Source: Xylanibacter ruminicola
GTDB lineage: Bacteria; Bacteroidota; Bacteroidia; Bacteroidales; Bacteroidaceae
Reading direction: 5' to 3'
Length of the DNA stretch: 63,349 nt
Assembly (NCBI GenBank): GCA_015060625.1
Contig: SUYC01000018.1
Span: 1-63,349, forward strand
Below are positions 53,993 through 63,320 of this stretch, piece by piece. Numbering within the stretch: the stretch's first letter is position 1; every line of letters starts with the position of its first letter. The position numbers and the translations under genes were made by a program. The notes under the pieces were generated by a model. It was not told the DNA's origin and searched no databases. It saw nothing but the letters and a program-made list of their open reading frames with translations.

Positions 53993-54796
53993 GTGCACAA
54001 GGTATATTATTTTCTGTTGATAGTGCTCTTTGGATGCATTAGTTGTGAATGGCAATTCACAGCCGACAACGACTGTAACGTTACAGTCGATCGCTATGAT
54101 CGTATCCAGAGCCTGTACCTGACCACTGGCGATTTTTCGGCTTTGCAGCAGATGAACACCGTTTATCCCATGCAAACCCGCACGCTTATCGAGGATGTGC
54201 TGCGTATCGGTAAGGTGGATGATCAGCAGATTAACACTAAGTTCCTGCGATTCTATCAGGATTCTACCTTGCAGACACTTATTTCCGAAGCCGAACAGCA
54301 GTATGCTAATATGGATGATATCAATGCCGACCTTACCAAGGTGTTCAAGTATTTGCGCGAGCATATCCCAGGTATCGAAATTCCCGAGATTTATGCCCAG
54401 ATAGGTTCGCTCGACCAGAGTGTGATTGTGGGTAACAACACCATTGGTATCTGTTTGGATAAATACCTGGGCAGCGATTATTCGCTTTACCAGAAACCGC
54501 TGTATGGCTATTCAAAGGGGCAGCTTGCTACAATGACCCGCAGCTACATCGTGCCCGATTGTGCAGGCTTTTACCTGCTCAGTCTGTACCCCATGCCGCA
54601 GGACCGCGCCCTCAGTCAGCAGGAGCGCGATACGCACATCGGCAAAATTCATTGGGTCATCAATCAGGCTTCAGGCAAACAGGTGTTCAACACCATCTAT
54701 ACCCGAATGGTTGATCGTTACATGAAGAGCCATAACCTGACCATCGACCAGATGCTGCGTAACAATAACTATTCTGATTTCCGCAAAATCAACTGA
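53993..54796 (+). CDS. GldB-like lipoprotein
   Basis: 267 residues. The signal peptide VYYFLLIVLFGCISC has a lipobox (Cys18). The rest matches the GldB pattern: DRIQSLYLTTGDFS near the start, NNTIGICLDKYLGSDYSLY near residue 143 and RSYIVPDCAGFYLLSLYPMP. GldB is needed for gliding motility and type IX secretion in Flavobacterium; the group is related to predicted zinc peptidases, but no HExxH is seen here. The start is GTG 53993. Its 3' end overlaps the convergent radical SAM gene by 28 nt. Confidence 0.75.
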   Translation: MHKVYYFLLIVLFGCISCEWQFTADNDCNVTVDRYDRIQSLYLTTGDFSALQQMNTVYPMQTRTLIEDVLRIGKVDDQQINTKFLRFYQDSTLQTLISEAEQQYANMDDINADLTKVFKYLREHIPGIEIPEIYAQIGSLDQSVIVGNNTIGICLDKYLGSDYSLYQKPLYGYSKGQLATMTRSYIVPDCAGFYLLSLYPMPQDRALSQQERDTHIGKIHWVINQASGKQVFNTIYTRMVDRYMKSHNLTIDQMLRNNNYSDFRKIN

Positions 54797-55710
54797 CCTT
54801 GATGGATATCATGCGCCTTCAGATAGTTTACCAGTTTGTTGGTAAACTCATAATTCTTTAATCCCCAATGTGGCGCTATCAGCAGTTCCTTTGGCGATTG
54901 CGACACAAATCGCTCTAGCACCATGTCCGGGCGCAGGTACTGTATGAAGTTTGCTATCAGTTCAATATACTCGTCCACACTGTATATATGCATCGGCTCG
55001 TGGGCAAACTGTTCTGCCAGTCGGGTGCCGCGGATAATCTGCATCTGGTGAATCTTCAGAATGTCAATAGGCAACTGCGATAGGATAGGGGCTTGGCGCA
55101 AACTCTCGGCAGCATCCTCGCCGGGCAAGCCTAAAATGATGTGTGCCCCTGTGAGCAACCCGCGCTGACGACTGCGCTCCAGGGCCGAAACCGACTGCTC
55201 AAACGTGTGTCCGCGGTTAATACGTTGCAGCGTGGCGTTGTTGCAGCTCTCCAGTCCGTACTCCACCAGCACAAATGTGCGCTCGCTCAACTCGGCCAGA
55301 TAATCGAGTAGTTCGTCAGACACGCAGTCGGGGCGCGTGCCAATTACAATCCCCACGATATTCTCTACCTGTAAGGCTTCTTCGTACAGCGCACGCAACT
55401 GTGCCATGGGGGCATAGGTGTTCGTAAAAGCCTGAAAATAGGCCAGGTACTTCATGTCGGGATACTTATGCGCAAAAAACTGCTTGCCCTCAGCCAACTG
55501 TTGGCTTACTGGTAGGCGGCGCTGACAATACGAGGGGTTAAATGTGCGGTTGTCGCAGTAGATGCAGCCGCCCGTCGATATCCGTCCGTCGCGGTTGGGA
55601 CAAGTAAAACCTGCATCTATCGAAATCTTCTGTACACGGTACGGAAACTGGCTACGTATCCATGTACCGTAGTCGTTATAATAGGGTGTATTCACTTTAT
55701 TTAAATCCAT
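54769..55710 (-). CDS. TIGR01212/YhcC-family radical SAM protein
   Basis: 313 residues. It starts with NTPYYNDYGTWIRSQFPYRVQKISID and has the cluster motif CPNRDGRISTGGCIYC (widely spaced Cys, typical of this family), TNTYAPMAQLRALYEEAL and GAHIILGLPGE. The function of the family is not established. It is transcribed divergently from the DPP IV gene and overlaps the GldB-like gene by 28 nt at the 3' end. Confidence 0.92.
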   Translation of the reverse strand: MDLNKVNTPYYNDYGTWIRSQFPYRVQKISIDAGFTCPNRDGRISTGGCIYCDNRTFNPSYCQRRLPVSQQLAEGKQFFAHKYPDMKYLAYFQAFTNTYAPMAQLRALYEEALQVENIVGIVIGTRPDCVSDELLDYLAELSERTFVLVEYGLESCNNATLQRINRGHTFEQSVSALERSRQRGLLTGAHIILGLPGEDAAESLRQAPILSQLPIDILKIHQMQIIRGTRLAEQFAHEPMHIYSVDEYIELIANFIQYLRPDMVLERFVSQSPKELLIAPHWGLKNYEFTNKLVNYLKAHDIHQGQLILRKSE

Positions 55711-55717
55711 CAGTGTG

Positions 55718-55725
55718 CAAAGTTA
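55718..55725 (-). promoter_or_regulatory. -7 box for the YhcC-type gene, almost leaderless
   Basis: TAACTTTG on the minus strand ends 7 nt before the ATG at 55710. Confidence 0.62.
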
Positions 55726-55738
55726 ACGAAAAAAACGC

Positions 55739-55746
55739 TATCTTTG
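55739..55746 (+). promoter_or_regulatory. -7 box for the DPP IV gene
   Basis: TATCTTTG, 20 nt before the start codon. It is only 13 nt from the divergent -7 box, so the two promoters may interfere with each other. Confidence 0.62.
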
Positions 55747-55766
55747 CAAACTGAAACAGTAAAAAC

Positions 55767-57986
55767 ATGAAAAAAATGAAGAATTTAAGATTATTCTCGC
55801 TTGGCGTGTCATTGGCACTTTCTGTGAGTGCTTCGGCTGGCAAGCTGATTACACTCACCGACATTACCAAAGGCGAATTCCGTAGTCAGTCCATCAGTGC
55901 CGTTTATCCCTTGGCCGATGGTGAGACTTACGCACAGATTAGCAGCGATGGTAAGCAGATTGTGACTTACTCGTTTAAAACCGGCAAACAGGTAGGCGTG
56001 CTGTTCGATGCAGCTACCGCCCGTGGCGCTAATATCAAAGGGATTGATGGTTACATCATGAGTCCAGATGGTACTCGTCTGCTCATCCAGACCAATACCA
56101 AGGCTATCTATCGCCGCTCGTTCACCGCCACCTATTATATATATAGCATTCGTAACAACAAACTGGAACCTCTGTCGGAGGGTGGACCTCAGCAAACACC
56201 TGTGTTTTCGCCTGATGGCAATCAGATAGCCTTCGTTCGCGACAATAACATCTTCCTGGTTAAGTTGCTCTACGATAATGCCGAGAGTCAGGTTACAAAG
56301 GATGGTAAGTTCAACGAGGTGATCAATGGTATTCCCGACTGGGTGTACGAGGAGGAATTCTCAACCAACTCGTCGATGGTTTTCTCGGCCGATTCTAAGC
56401 AGATTTTGTGGATTCGCTACGACGAGAGTGCTGTTAAACAGTACTCCATGCAGCTCTTTAAAGGACTGCGTCCCACACGTACCGAGTTTGCTGAGTACCC
56501 TGGCGATTATACATATAAATATCCTGTTCCCGGTCAGGACAACTCGAAGGTCAGTGTGTGGAGCTACGACATCAAGAGTCACCAGACGCGCAAAATCGAT
56601 CTGCCTTTAGGGGCCGAGGATTATATTCCCCGCATCAAGGCAACCAGCGATCCTAAAAAGGTGGTTATCATGACCATGAACCGCCATCAGGATGTGCTAC
56701 GTATCTATATGGCCAACCCGCTCTCAACCGTTTGTAAGTTGGCTATCGAGGATAAGGTGGATAAATATATCAAGGAAGAGGTGCTCGACGATATCCAGTT
56801 GACCGATAAGCATATCTTGCTGCCCAGTGAGCGCGATGGCTATAACCATCTGTACCTTTACAACCTGAACGGTCAGTTGCTGCGTCAGATTGTGCACGAA
56901 AAGTTTGTGGTGAAGGATGTTTACGGTTTCGACGAGAAGACCGGCGACACTTATTTTGCCGCTAACCCTACCGGTGCTACCGAGCAGCAGGTGATGGTGG
57001 CTCATCAGAATGGTAAGATCGAGGTGCTCACCCCTAAGTCGGGTGTCAACAACGCCATCTTCAGCAAGAACTACAAGTATTTTATCAATATCTGGAGCGA
57101 CATTAATACCCCCGCCCAGTACACCATCTGCCAGAACAACGGCAAGCAGCTCACCACACTCATTGACAATCAAGAACTGAAGACGAAGTTGGCCGATTAC
57201 GAGTTGGGAACGAAGCAGATGTTTACCTTTACCACCTCGGAGGGCGTACAGCTGAATGGTTGGATGGTGAAGCCTGCCAACTTCGATGTCAACAAGAAAT
57301 ATCCTGTTATCATGTATCAGTATGGCGGTCCTGGTTCGCAGCAGGTGCTCAACCAGTGGGGCCTGGGTATGGCCGGCAATGGTGCCATCCTCGAACAGTA
57401 CCTGTGCCAGCAGGGCTATATCTGTGTGTGCGTTGATAACCGTGGTACCGGCGGTCGTGGTGCTGACTTTGAGAAGTGTACCTACCTGCGCTTAGGAGAA
57501 CTCGAGGCTCGCGACCAGGTAGAGACAGCCCTTTGGCTGGGCAATCAGAGTTATGTCGATAAGAATCGTATCGGAATCTGGGGCTGGAGCTACGGTGGTT
57601 GGAACACGCTCATGTCGATGTCTGAGGGTCGCCCTGTGTTCTGTGCCGGTGTGGCCATCGCGCCTCCCACCTGCTGGCGTTATTACGACTCTATCTACAC
57701 CGAGCGTTACATGCGTACTCCTAAGGAGAATGCCAGCGGTTACGACGATGTGAACCCTATCGCCCGTGCGCAGAATCTGCATGGTGCTCTGCTCATCTGT
57801 CATGGTTTGGCCGATGATAACGTGCACTATCAGAACAGTGCCGAATATGTCGAGGCATTGGTACAGGCCGATAAGGATTTCCGTCAGTTAGTTTATACTA
57901 ACCGCAATCACGGTATCTCGGGTGGTAACACACGAAACCACCTCTACCGACAGGCCATCAATCATTTTAATGCAAATTTGAAATAA
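55767..57986 (+). CDS. Dipeptidyl peptidase IV-type S9 peptidase
   Basis: 739 residues: signal peptide (LFSLGVSLALSVSASA), N-terminal eight-bladed propeller (DPPIV_N, about 100-460; VYEEEFSTNSSMVFS is a typical segment with the Glu pair for substrate N-termini), and an alpha/beta hydrolase domain with catalytic Ser608 (GWSYGGW), Asp683 (GLADDNVH) and His715 (NRNHGI). It releases dipeptides, usually Xaa-Pro, from peptides in the periplasm and feeds amino acid uptake. The gene is monocistronic and ends at a bidirectional terminator. Confidence 0.96.
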   Translation: MKKMKNLRLFSLGVSLALSVSASAGKLITLTDITKGEFRSQSISAVYPLADGETYAQISSDGKQIVTYSFKTGKQVGVLFDAATARGANIKGIDGYIMSPDGTRLLIQTNTKAIYRRSFTATYYIYSIRNNKLEPLSEGGPQQTPVFSPDGNQIAFVRDNNIFLVKLLYDNAESQVTKDGKFNEVINGIPDWVYEEEFSTNSSMVFSADSKQILWIRYDESAVKQYSMQLFKGLRPTRTEFAEYPGDYTYKYPVPGQDNSKVSVWSYDIKSHQTRKIDLPLGAEDYIPRIKATSDPKKVVIMTMNRHQDVLRIYMANPLSTVCKLAIEDKVDKYIKEEVLDDIQLTDKHILLPSERDGYNHLYLYNLNGQLLRQIVHEKFVVKDVYGFDEKTGDTYFAANPTGATEQQVMVAHQNGKIEVLTPKSGVNNAIFSKNYKYFINIWSDINTPAQYTICQNNGKQLTTLIDNQELKTKLADYELGTKQMFTFTTSEGVQLNGWMVKPANFDVNKKYPVIMYQYGGPGSQQVLNQWGLGMAGNGAILEQYLCQQGYICVCVDNRGTGGRGADFEKCTYLRLGELEARDQVETALWLGNQSYVDKNRIGIWGWSYGGWNTLMSMSEGRPVFCAGVAIAPPTCWRYYDSIYTERYMRTPKENASGYDDVNPIARAQNLHGALLICHGLADDNVHYQNSAEYVEALVQADKDFRQLVYTNRNHGISGGNTRNHLYRQAINHFNANLK

Positions 57987-57988
57987 AA

Positions 57989-58020
57989 TAAAATTCCCAG
58001 CCAATCGGCTGGGAATTTTA
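57989..58020. terminator. Bidirectional terminator between DPP IV and glyA
   Basis: A 12-bp stem AAATTCCCAGCC / GGCTGGGAATTT with loop AATC, with T-rich sequence on both sides. It can end both convergent transcripts. Confidence 0.9.
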
Positions 58021-58024
58021 TTTA

Positions 58025-59305
58025 TTAGTAAGCGAACAAAGGATAATCCTTCATCTTCTCGTTAACGCGGGCGCGAACGCTGGCGATAACCTCTGGATTC
58101 TCAGGATCGTTCAGAACCTCCTCAATCCAGGCTGCAATCTGTACCATCAGGTCTTCCTTGGCACCACGTGTGGTGATGGCAGGTGTACCCAGACGGATAC
58201 CTGAAGTCTGGAAAGCCGAACGACTGTCGAATGGAACCATGTTCTTGTTCACGGTAATGTCGGCAGCAACCAGAGCGTTCTCGGCAACTTTACCGGTCAG
58301 CTCAGGATACTTAGAGCGCAGGTCAACCAGCATTGAGTGGTTGTCGGTACCACCGCTCACGATGCCGAAGCCACGCTTGATGAGCTCGTCGGCCAATACC
58401 TTGGCATTCTTCTGTACCTGCTTAGCCCACTCCTTGAACTCAGGCTGCAGAGCCTCGCCGAAAGCTACGGCCTTGGCTGCAATCACGTGCTCCAGAGGAC
58501 CACCCTGCTGTCCGGGGAATACGGCTGAGTTCAACAGCTGACTCATCATCTTGGTCACACCCTTTGGTGTCTTCAGACCCCAAGGATTCTCAAAGTCCTT
58601 ACCCATCAGGATGATACCACCACGAGGACCACGCAGTGTCTTGTGGGTTGTTGATGTAACGATGTGAGCATACTTCACGGGGTTGTCAAGCAGTCCTGCA
58701 GCAATCAGTCCGGCAGGGTGAGCCATGTCAATCATCAGCAGTGCGCCAACCTTGTCGGCAATCTCACGCATGCGCTTGTAGTCCCACTCGCGACTGTAGG
58801 CCGAGCCACCACCGATAATCAGCTTGGGCTTGTGCTCCAGTGCCAACTGCTCCATCTCGTCATAATCTACGCGACCGGTCTCCTTGTTCAGGTTGTAACC
58901 GATAGGGTTGTAGATCAAGCCCGAAGTGTTCACATGCGAACCGTGCGACAGGTGACCACCGTGATCCAGGTTCAGACCCATAAAGGTGTCGCCTGGCTTC
59001 AGTACGGCCAGCAGTACGGCTGCGTTAGCCTGAGCACCTGAGTGAGGCTGAACGTTAGCATACTCGGCACCGAAAAGCTTGCAAACGCGGTCGATAGCCA
59101 ACTGCTCCACCTCGTCAACAACCTGGCAACCACCATAGTAACGGTGTCCAGGATAACCCTCAGCGTACTTGTTTGTCAGGTAAGATCCCATGGCTTCCAT
59201 CACCTGGTCGCTTACAAAGTTTTCACTTGCAATCAGCTCAATGCCTTTCAGCTGGCGCTGATGCTCTTTCTCAATCAACTCGAAGATTGTGTTGTCTCTG
59301 TTCAT
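58025..59305 (-). CDS. glyA: Serine hydroxymethyltransferase
   Basis: 426 residues from ATG 59305 ([18 protein letters not shown]), the family start. PLP-binding Lys in [44 protein letters not shown] region and [14 protein letters not shown] are typical. It makes glycine and methylene-THF from serine. Third gene of the pyrB-pyrI-glyA series, 39 nt after pyrI, so nucleotide synthesis and one-carbon supply may be co-expressed. Confidence 0.97.
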   Translation of the reverse strand: MNRDNTIFELIEKEHQRQLKGIELIASENFVSDQVMEAMGSYLTNKYAEGYPGHRYYGGCQVVDEVEQLAIDRVCKLFGAEYANVQPHSGAQANAAVLLAVLKPGDTFMGLNLDHGGHLSHGSHVNTSGLIYNPIGYNLNKETGRVDYDEMEQLALEHKPKLIIGGGSAYSREWDYKRMREIADKVGALLMIDMAHPAGLIAAGLLDNPVKYAHIVTSTTHKTLRGPRGGIILMGKDFENPWGLKTPKGVTKMMSQLLNSAVFPGQQGGPLEHVIAAKAVAFGEALQPEFKEWAKQVQKNAKVLADELIKRGFGIVSGGTDNHSMLVDLRSKYPELTGKVAENALVAADITVNKNMVPFDSRSAFQTSGIRLGTPAITTRGAKEDLMVQIAAWIEEVLNDPENPEVIASVRARVNEKMKDYPLFAY

Positions 59306-59330
59306 TGTTTTGTTTATTGGGGATAAATAA

Positions 59331-59348
59331 TTCTCAATTGTCAATTAA
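59331..59348. repeat. Short CAATT-type repeat
   Basis: TTCTCAATTGTCAATTAA in the pyrI-glyA gap, same type as at 48082 and 59795. Confidence 0.6.
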
Positions 59349-59791
59349 CAAAGTTCTACTTTGTTGATGTCCTGCTCCTTCTCGCAATAATGACAGGTAA
59401 GAATACCGTTCTCTACGTGGAAGTGAGTTTGCATGGGCTCGTTGTTGGTAATACACTTGGGGTTATTACACTTCACAATGCCCTTGATTTCTGATGGGGT
59501 TACCACACTGCGCTTCTCAACCACCTCGTAGTCGCGAATGATGCTCAGTATCACATTGGGGGCCACTACCGAGAGGCGCGACACCTCGTCGTCGGTAAAA
59601 AACTTATCGCTCACCTTGATGATACCTTTCGAACCCACTTTTTTCGAGGGATAGTTAAAACCAATGGTGACAGGTGTTTTCAGTGTAAACAGTCCCAGCA
59701 AGCTGGCCACCTGGTAAGTCTTGTCAGTTGGTATATGATCTATCACAGTGCCGTTCTCGATGGCGGCAACCAAGCGCTCCTTCTTATTCAT
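59345..59791 (-). CDS. pyrI: Aspartate carbamoyltransferase regulatory subunit
   Basis: 148 residues from ATG 59791 ([20 protein letters not shown]). N-terminal nucleotide-binding domain and a C-terminal zinc site with four Cys (CNNPKC and CHYC). It binds CTP/ATP and controls PyrB allosterically. It lies 37 nt after pyrB. Confidence 0.95.
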   Translation of the reverse strand: MNKKERLVAAIENGTVIDHIPTDKTYQVASLLGLFTLKTPVTIGFNYPSKKVGSKGIIKVSDKFFTDDEVSRLSVVAPNVILSIIRDYEVVEKRSVVTPSEIKGIVKCNNPKCITNNEPMQTHFHVENGILTCHYCEKEQDINKVELC

Positions 59792-59794
59792 AAC

Positions 59795-59830
59795 TATCAA
59801 TTGTCAATTATCAATTCTCAATTATCGATT
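59795..59830. repeat. CAATT-type repeat tract between pyrB and pyrI
   Basis: TATCAATTGTCAATTATCAA and onward: four CAATT units and an ATCGATT end, filling the whole gap between two tightly linked genes and reaching the pyrB stop. Confidence 0.75.
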
Positions 59831-60776
59831 ATTTAATGATCGATTTGTCGTTTTTAACTTCTTCGAGCGTGATGCCCAATACATCGCAGAAGATGGCCTC
59901 GCGCGCAAACAGTCCGTTGCCGGCCTGCTGTATGTAGTAAGCATGTGGGTTGTCGTCCACCTCGTAGGCTATCTCGTTTACGCGTGGCAGCGGGTGCAGA
60001 ATCTTCATGTTGGGCTTGGCGTTTTTCAGCAGGTCATTGTTCAGCACGTACACGTTTTTCACGCGTTCGTACTCCATCAGGTCGCTGAATCGTTCCTTTT
60101 GCACGCGCGTCATATATAATATGTCGGCATCGGCTATCACCTTCTCGTTAAAGGCGGTGTGCTCCTGATACTTGATGCCGTGCTCGTCGCAGTAAAGCTT
60201 GTACTCCTTGGGCATCGCCAGCTCCTTAGGTGCCACAAAGTGGAAGGTGGGGTTGAAATGTCGCATAGCCATCAGGAGTGAGTGCACCGTGCGCCCGTAT
60301 TTAAGGTCGCCCACCAAGTAAATGTTCAGATTCTCCAGTGTGCCCTGAGTCTTGTAGATCGAATACAGATCTAGCATGCACTGCGAGGGGTGCTGATGGG
60401 CACCGTCGCCGGCATTCACGATGGGCACTGGGGCTACTTCCGAGGCGTACTGGGCGGCGCCTTCGATAAAATGGCGCATCACAATCACGTCGGCGTAGTT
60501 CGATACCATCAGGATGGTATCCTTCAGTGTCTCCCCCTTGGTACCGCTGGTAATCTTCGGATCGGCAAATCCGATAACACGGGCACCCAGACGGTTAGCT
60601 GCTGTTTCAAAACTAAGTCGGGTTCGGGTTGAAGGTTCGAAGAAAAGGGTTGCCACAACTTTGCCCTTCAGCAACTCGCGATTGGGGTGCTTCTCGAACT
60701 CTTGCGCCATCTCAATCATATAGAGGATCTTCTCCCGAGTGAGATCGGCAATTGTTACAAAATTATGCTTTTTCAT
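59829..60776 (-). CDS. pyrB: Aspartate carbamoyltransferase catalytic subunit
   Basis: 315 residues from ATG 60776 (MKKHNF; another ATG lies just before at 60779). Carbamoyl phosphate motif [22 protein letters not shown], and [13 protein letters not shown] near the C-terminus. It makes carbamoyl aspartate in pyrimidine synthesis together with PyrI. First gene of the operon; its promoter -7 box TAATTTTG is at 60799-60806 on the minus strand. Confidence 0.97.
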   Translation of the reverse strand: MKKHNFVTIADLTREKILYMIEMAQEFEKHPNRELLKGKVVATLFFEPSTRTRLSFETAANRLGARVIGFADPKITSGTKGETLKDTILMVSNYADVIVMRHFIEGAAQYASEVAPVPIVNAGDGAHQHPSQCMLDLYSIYKTQGTLENLNIYLVGDLKYGRTVHSLLMAMRHFNPTFHFVAPKELAMPKEYKLYCDEHGIKYQEHTAFNEKVIADADILYMTRVQKERFSDLMEYERVKNVYVLNNDLLKNAKPNMKILHPLPRVNEIAYEVDDNPHAYYIQQAGNGLFAREAIFCDVLGITLEEVKNDKSIIK

Positions 60777-60798
60777 CAATAATTTAATTTTCTCGGCG

Positions 60799-60806
60799 CA
60801 AAATTA
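60799..60806 (-). promoter_or_regulatory. -7 box for pyrB-pyrI-glyA
   Basis: TAATTTTG on the minus strand, about 22 nt before pyrB. Confidence 0.6.
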
Positions 60807-60849
60807 CACAATATTTCTGATTTACGTGCCGTATTTTGAAAGAAAATAG

Positions 60850-60857
60850 TAATTTTG
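60850..60857 (+). promoter_or_regulatory. -7 box for the penicillin-binding protein gene
   Basis: TAATTTTG followed by CACC, 25 nt before the start codon, divergent from the pyrB promoter. Confidence 0.62.
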
Positions 60858-60882
60858 CACCAAAAAGTAACTAAAAGAGGAT

Positions 60883-63207
60883 ATGAGAAAGCTATTTGTC
60901 TATTTTCTATGGACATTATTATCATTAACCATCCTGGCCACGGCCGGTGCTTTTTATGCCATCGATAGGGGTTGGATTGGTTATATGCCACCTATCGAAG
61001 ATCTCCAAAACCCCATCAGCCGCTTTGCCACCCAGATCTATTCTGCCGATGGTAAACTGTTGGGTACTTGGAATTATAATCGCGAAAATCGTGTGATGGT
61101 CGATTACAATAAAATCGCTCCGTCGCTCATTCAGGCTTTGGTGGCTACCGAGGATGTGCGCTTCTACGATCATTCGGGCGTGGATTTCATCGCTCTCGCG
61201 CGCGCAATAGTAAAAAGAGGTATATTAGGTCAGAAGAGTGCCGGTGGTGGTTCTACTATCACGCAGCAGTTGGCCAAGCAGCTGTATTCCGAGCAGGCGC
61301 ACTCTACGGTCGAGCGCCTGCTGCAGAAACCAATCGAGTGGGTGATAGCTGTCAAACTGGAGCGTACCTACACCAAAGATGAGATTATTACGATGTATCT
61401 GAATTATTTTGACTTCTTGCATAATGCGGTAGGCATCAAGACTGCTGCTAATACCTATTTTAGTAAGGAGCCGAAAGATCTCAGCATCACCGAGTCGGCC
61501 ACGCTTGTGGGCTTGTGTAAAAACCCTTCTTATTTTAATCCTGTCCGTAATCCAGAGCGCAGCCGCGACCGTCGTAACGTGGTGCTCGGTCAGATGGTTA
61601 AGGCTGGTTACCTAAGCGAGAGTGAGTTCCAGAAACTATGCGAACAGCCTCTTACGCTCAAGTTCCATGTGGCCGATCATAAGGAGGGATTGGCACAGTA
61701 CTTCCGTGAGTACCTGCGCCAGTATATGACTGCCAAGAAACCTGTTCGCGCCAACTATCCATCGTGGAATATGGCTAAATTTATAACCGACTCAATTAAC
61801 TGGGAAACAGATCCTTTATTCGGTTGGTGCAATAAAAACAAGAAGCGTGATGGCGAGTACTATAATATCTATACCGATGGCTTGAAGGTTTACACCACTA
61901 TCGATTCGCGTATGCAGGAGTATGCCGAAAAGGCTGCCTACCAACACGTCGTAAAATTCCTGCAGCCTGCCTTCGATCGCGAGATGGCTTCGCGCAAGAA
62001 CGCCCCTTATTCTACCAATCTTACACCTGCCCAGGTAGAGCAGATTCTGAATCGCTCTATCCGTCAGTGTGAGCGCTATCGTGTGCTCAAAGAGAGTGGG
62101 GCAACCGAGGACGAAATCTATCGTTCGTTCCGTACCAAAACCAAGATGTCGGTATTTACCTACCATGGCGAGGTGGATACAACGATGACACCGCTCGACT
62201 CGATAAAATATTACAAATCGTTCCTGCGTACAGGCTTTGTAAGTATGTGTCCACAGAATGGTTATGTTAAAGCCTATGTGGGCGGTCTTAACTACGAGCA
62301 CTTTGCCTATGATATGGTGATGGAAGGTCGCCGTCAGGTAGGTTCTACCATCAAACCTTATCTTTATTCACTCGCTATGGAGAATGGTTTCACACCATGC
62401 GACGAGGCTCCCAACGTTCAGCAGACTTATATCGTGGCTGGGCAGGCTTGGACGCCGCGTAACGGCAGTAAGGCCCGCTACGGCGAGATGGTCACCTTGA
62501 AGTGGGGCTTGCAACAGTCGAATAACTGGATTTCTGCCTATCTGATGAGTAAACTCAATCCCCAGGCCTTTGTTGATCTACTTCACGAGTATGGCATTCG
62601 TAACCCGGATATTCATCCGTCGATGGCTCTCTGTCTGGGACCTTGCGACATTAGTGTAGGCGAGATGGCTAGCGCTTATACCGCATTTGTTAATCATGGC
62701 ATCCGCGCCGCGTGCATGTTTGTGACAAAGATCGAGGATAGCGAGGGTAACGTAGTTGCCCAGTTCCAACCTCGTATGAACGAGGTGATTAGTGAGGAGA
62801 GTGCACATAAGATGTTGTATATGCTGCGCAATGTAGTAGATGGCGGTACCGCCAGTCGTCTGCGCTTCAAGTATAACCTCACCGGTCAGCTGGCAGGTAA
62901 GACAGGTACTACCAATAATAATAGTGATGCCTGGTTTGTGGGACTTACTCCTACATTGGTTAATGCTTGCTGGGTGGGAGGCGATGATCGCGACATTCAT
63001 TTCAATTCTATGGCCATGGGGCAGGGAGCCTCAGGTGCACTGCCTATTTTCGCACTCTACATGCAGCAGGTTTATAAAAATGCACATCTGGGATACAGTC
63101 AGAGCGAGGTCTTTGATATTCCAGCCGAATTTAACCCCTGTCCGGCGGGTGGTGACACGTCCGACGACGTTGGAGGCGAAAATGACATCGAAGAGATATT
63201 TGAGTGA
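60883..63207 (+). CDS. Class A penicillin-binding protein (PBP1A type)
   Basis: 774 residues. One membrane helix near the N-terminus (TLLSLTILATAGAFYAI), a GT51 transglycosylase domain (catalytic Glu90 in ATEDVRFYDHSG; GGSTITQQLAKQLY; RTYTKDEIITMYLN), and a transpeptidase domain with Ser488 and Lys491 (GSTIKPYLY), SNN at 546 and KTGTT at 673. It builds peptidoglycan glycan chains and cross-links them in the periplasm. The acidic tail (GGDTSDDVGGENDIEEIFE) is variable in the family. Preceded by its own promoter and ended by a terminator. Confidence 0.96.
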   Translation: MRKLFVYFLWTLLSLTILATAGAFYAIDRGWIGYMPPIEDLQNPISRFATQIYSADGKLLGTWNYNRENRVMVDYNKIAPSLIQALVATEDVRFYDHSGVDFIALARAIVKRGILGQKSAGGGSTITQQLAKQLYSEQAHSTVERLLQKPIEWVIAVKLERTYTKDEIITMYLNYFDFLHNAVGIKTAANTYFSKEPKDLSITESATLVGLCKNPSYFNPVRNPERSRDRRNVVLGQMVKAGYLSESEFQKLCEQPLTLKFHVADHKEGLAQYFREYLRQYMTAKKPVRANYPSWNMAKFITDSINWETDPLFGWCNKNKKRDGEYYNIYTDGLKVYTTIDSRMQEYAEKAAYQHVVKFLQPAFDREMASRKNAPYSTNLTPAQVEQILNRSIRQCERYRVLKESGATEDEIYRSFRTKTKMSVFTYHGEVDTTMTPLDSIKYYKSFLRTGFVSMCPQNGYVKAYVGGLNYEHFAYDMVMEGRRQVGSTIKPYLYSLAMENGFTPCDEAPNVQQTYIVAGQAWTPRNGSKARYGEMVTLKWGLQQSNNWISAYLMSKLNPQAFVDLLHEYGIRNPDIHPSMALCLGPCDISVGEMASAYTAFVNHGIRAACMFVTKIEDSEGNVVAQFQPRMNEVISEESAHKMLYMLRNVVDGGTASRLRFKYNLTGQLAGKTGTTNNNSDAWFVGLTPTLVNACWVGGDDRDIHFNSMAMGQGASGALPIFALYMQQVYKNAHLGYSQSEVFDIPAEFNPCPAGGDTSDDVGGENDIEEIFE

Positions 63208-63243
63208 TATATATAAATAAGGTGTAATTGTGTATTTGTAAAC

Positions 63244-63280
63244 ATTCCCGAAAACTTTTATGTTTTTGGGATTTTTTTTT
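63244..63280 (+). terminator. Terminator after the penicillin-binding protein gene
   Basis: Stem ATTCCCGAAAAC / GTTTTTGGGAT (with G-T pairs), loop TTTTAT, followed by nine T. Confidence 0.8.
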
Positions 63281-63288
63281 CGAAAATA

Positions 63289-63320
63289 TTTGGATGGTAT
63301 TAAAAAAAGCCGTACCTTTG
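63289..63320 (+). promoter_or_regulatory. Promoter of a gene beyond the window
   Basis: TTTG at 63289-63292 and TACCTTTG at 63313-63320, 20 nt apart; no start codon follows before the end. Confidence 0.7.
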
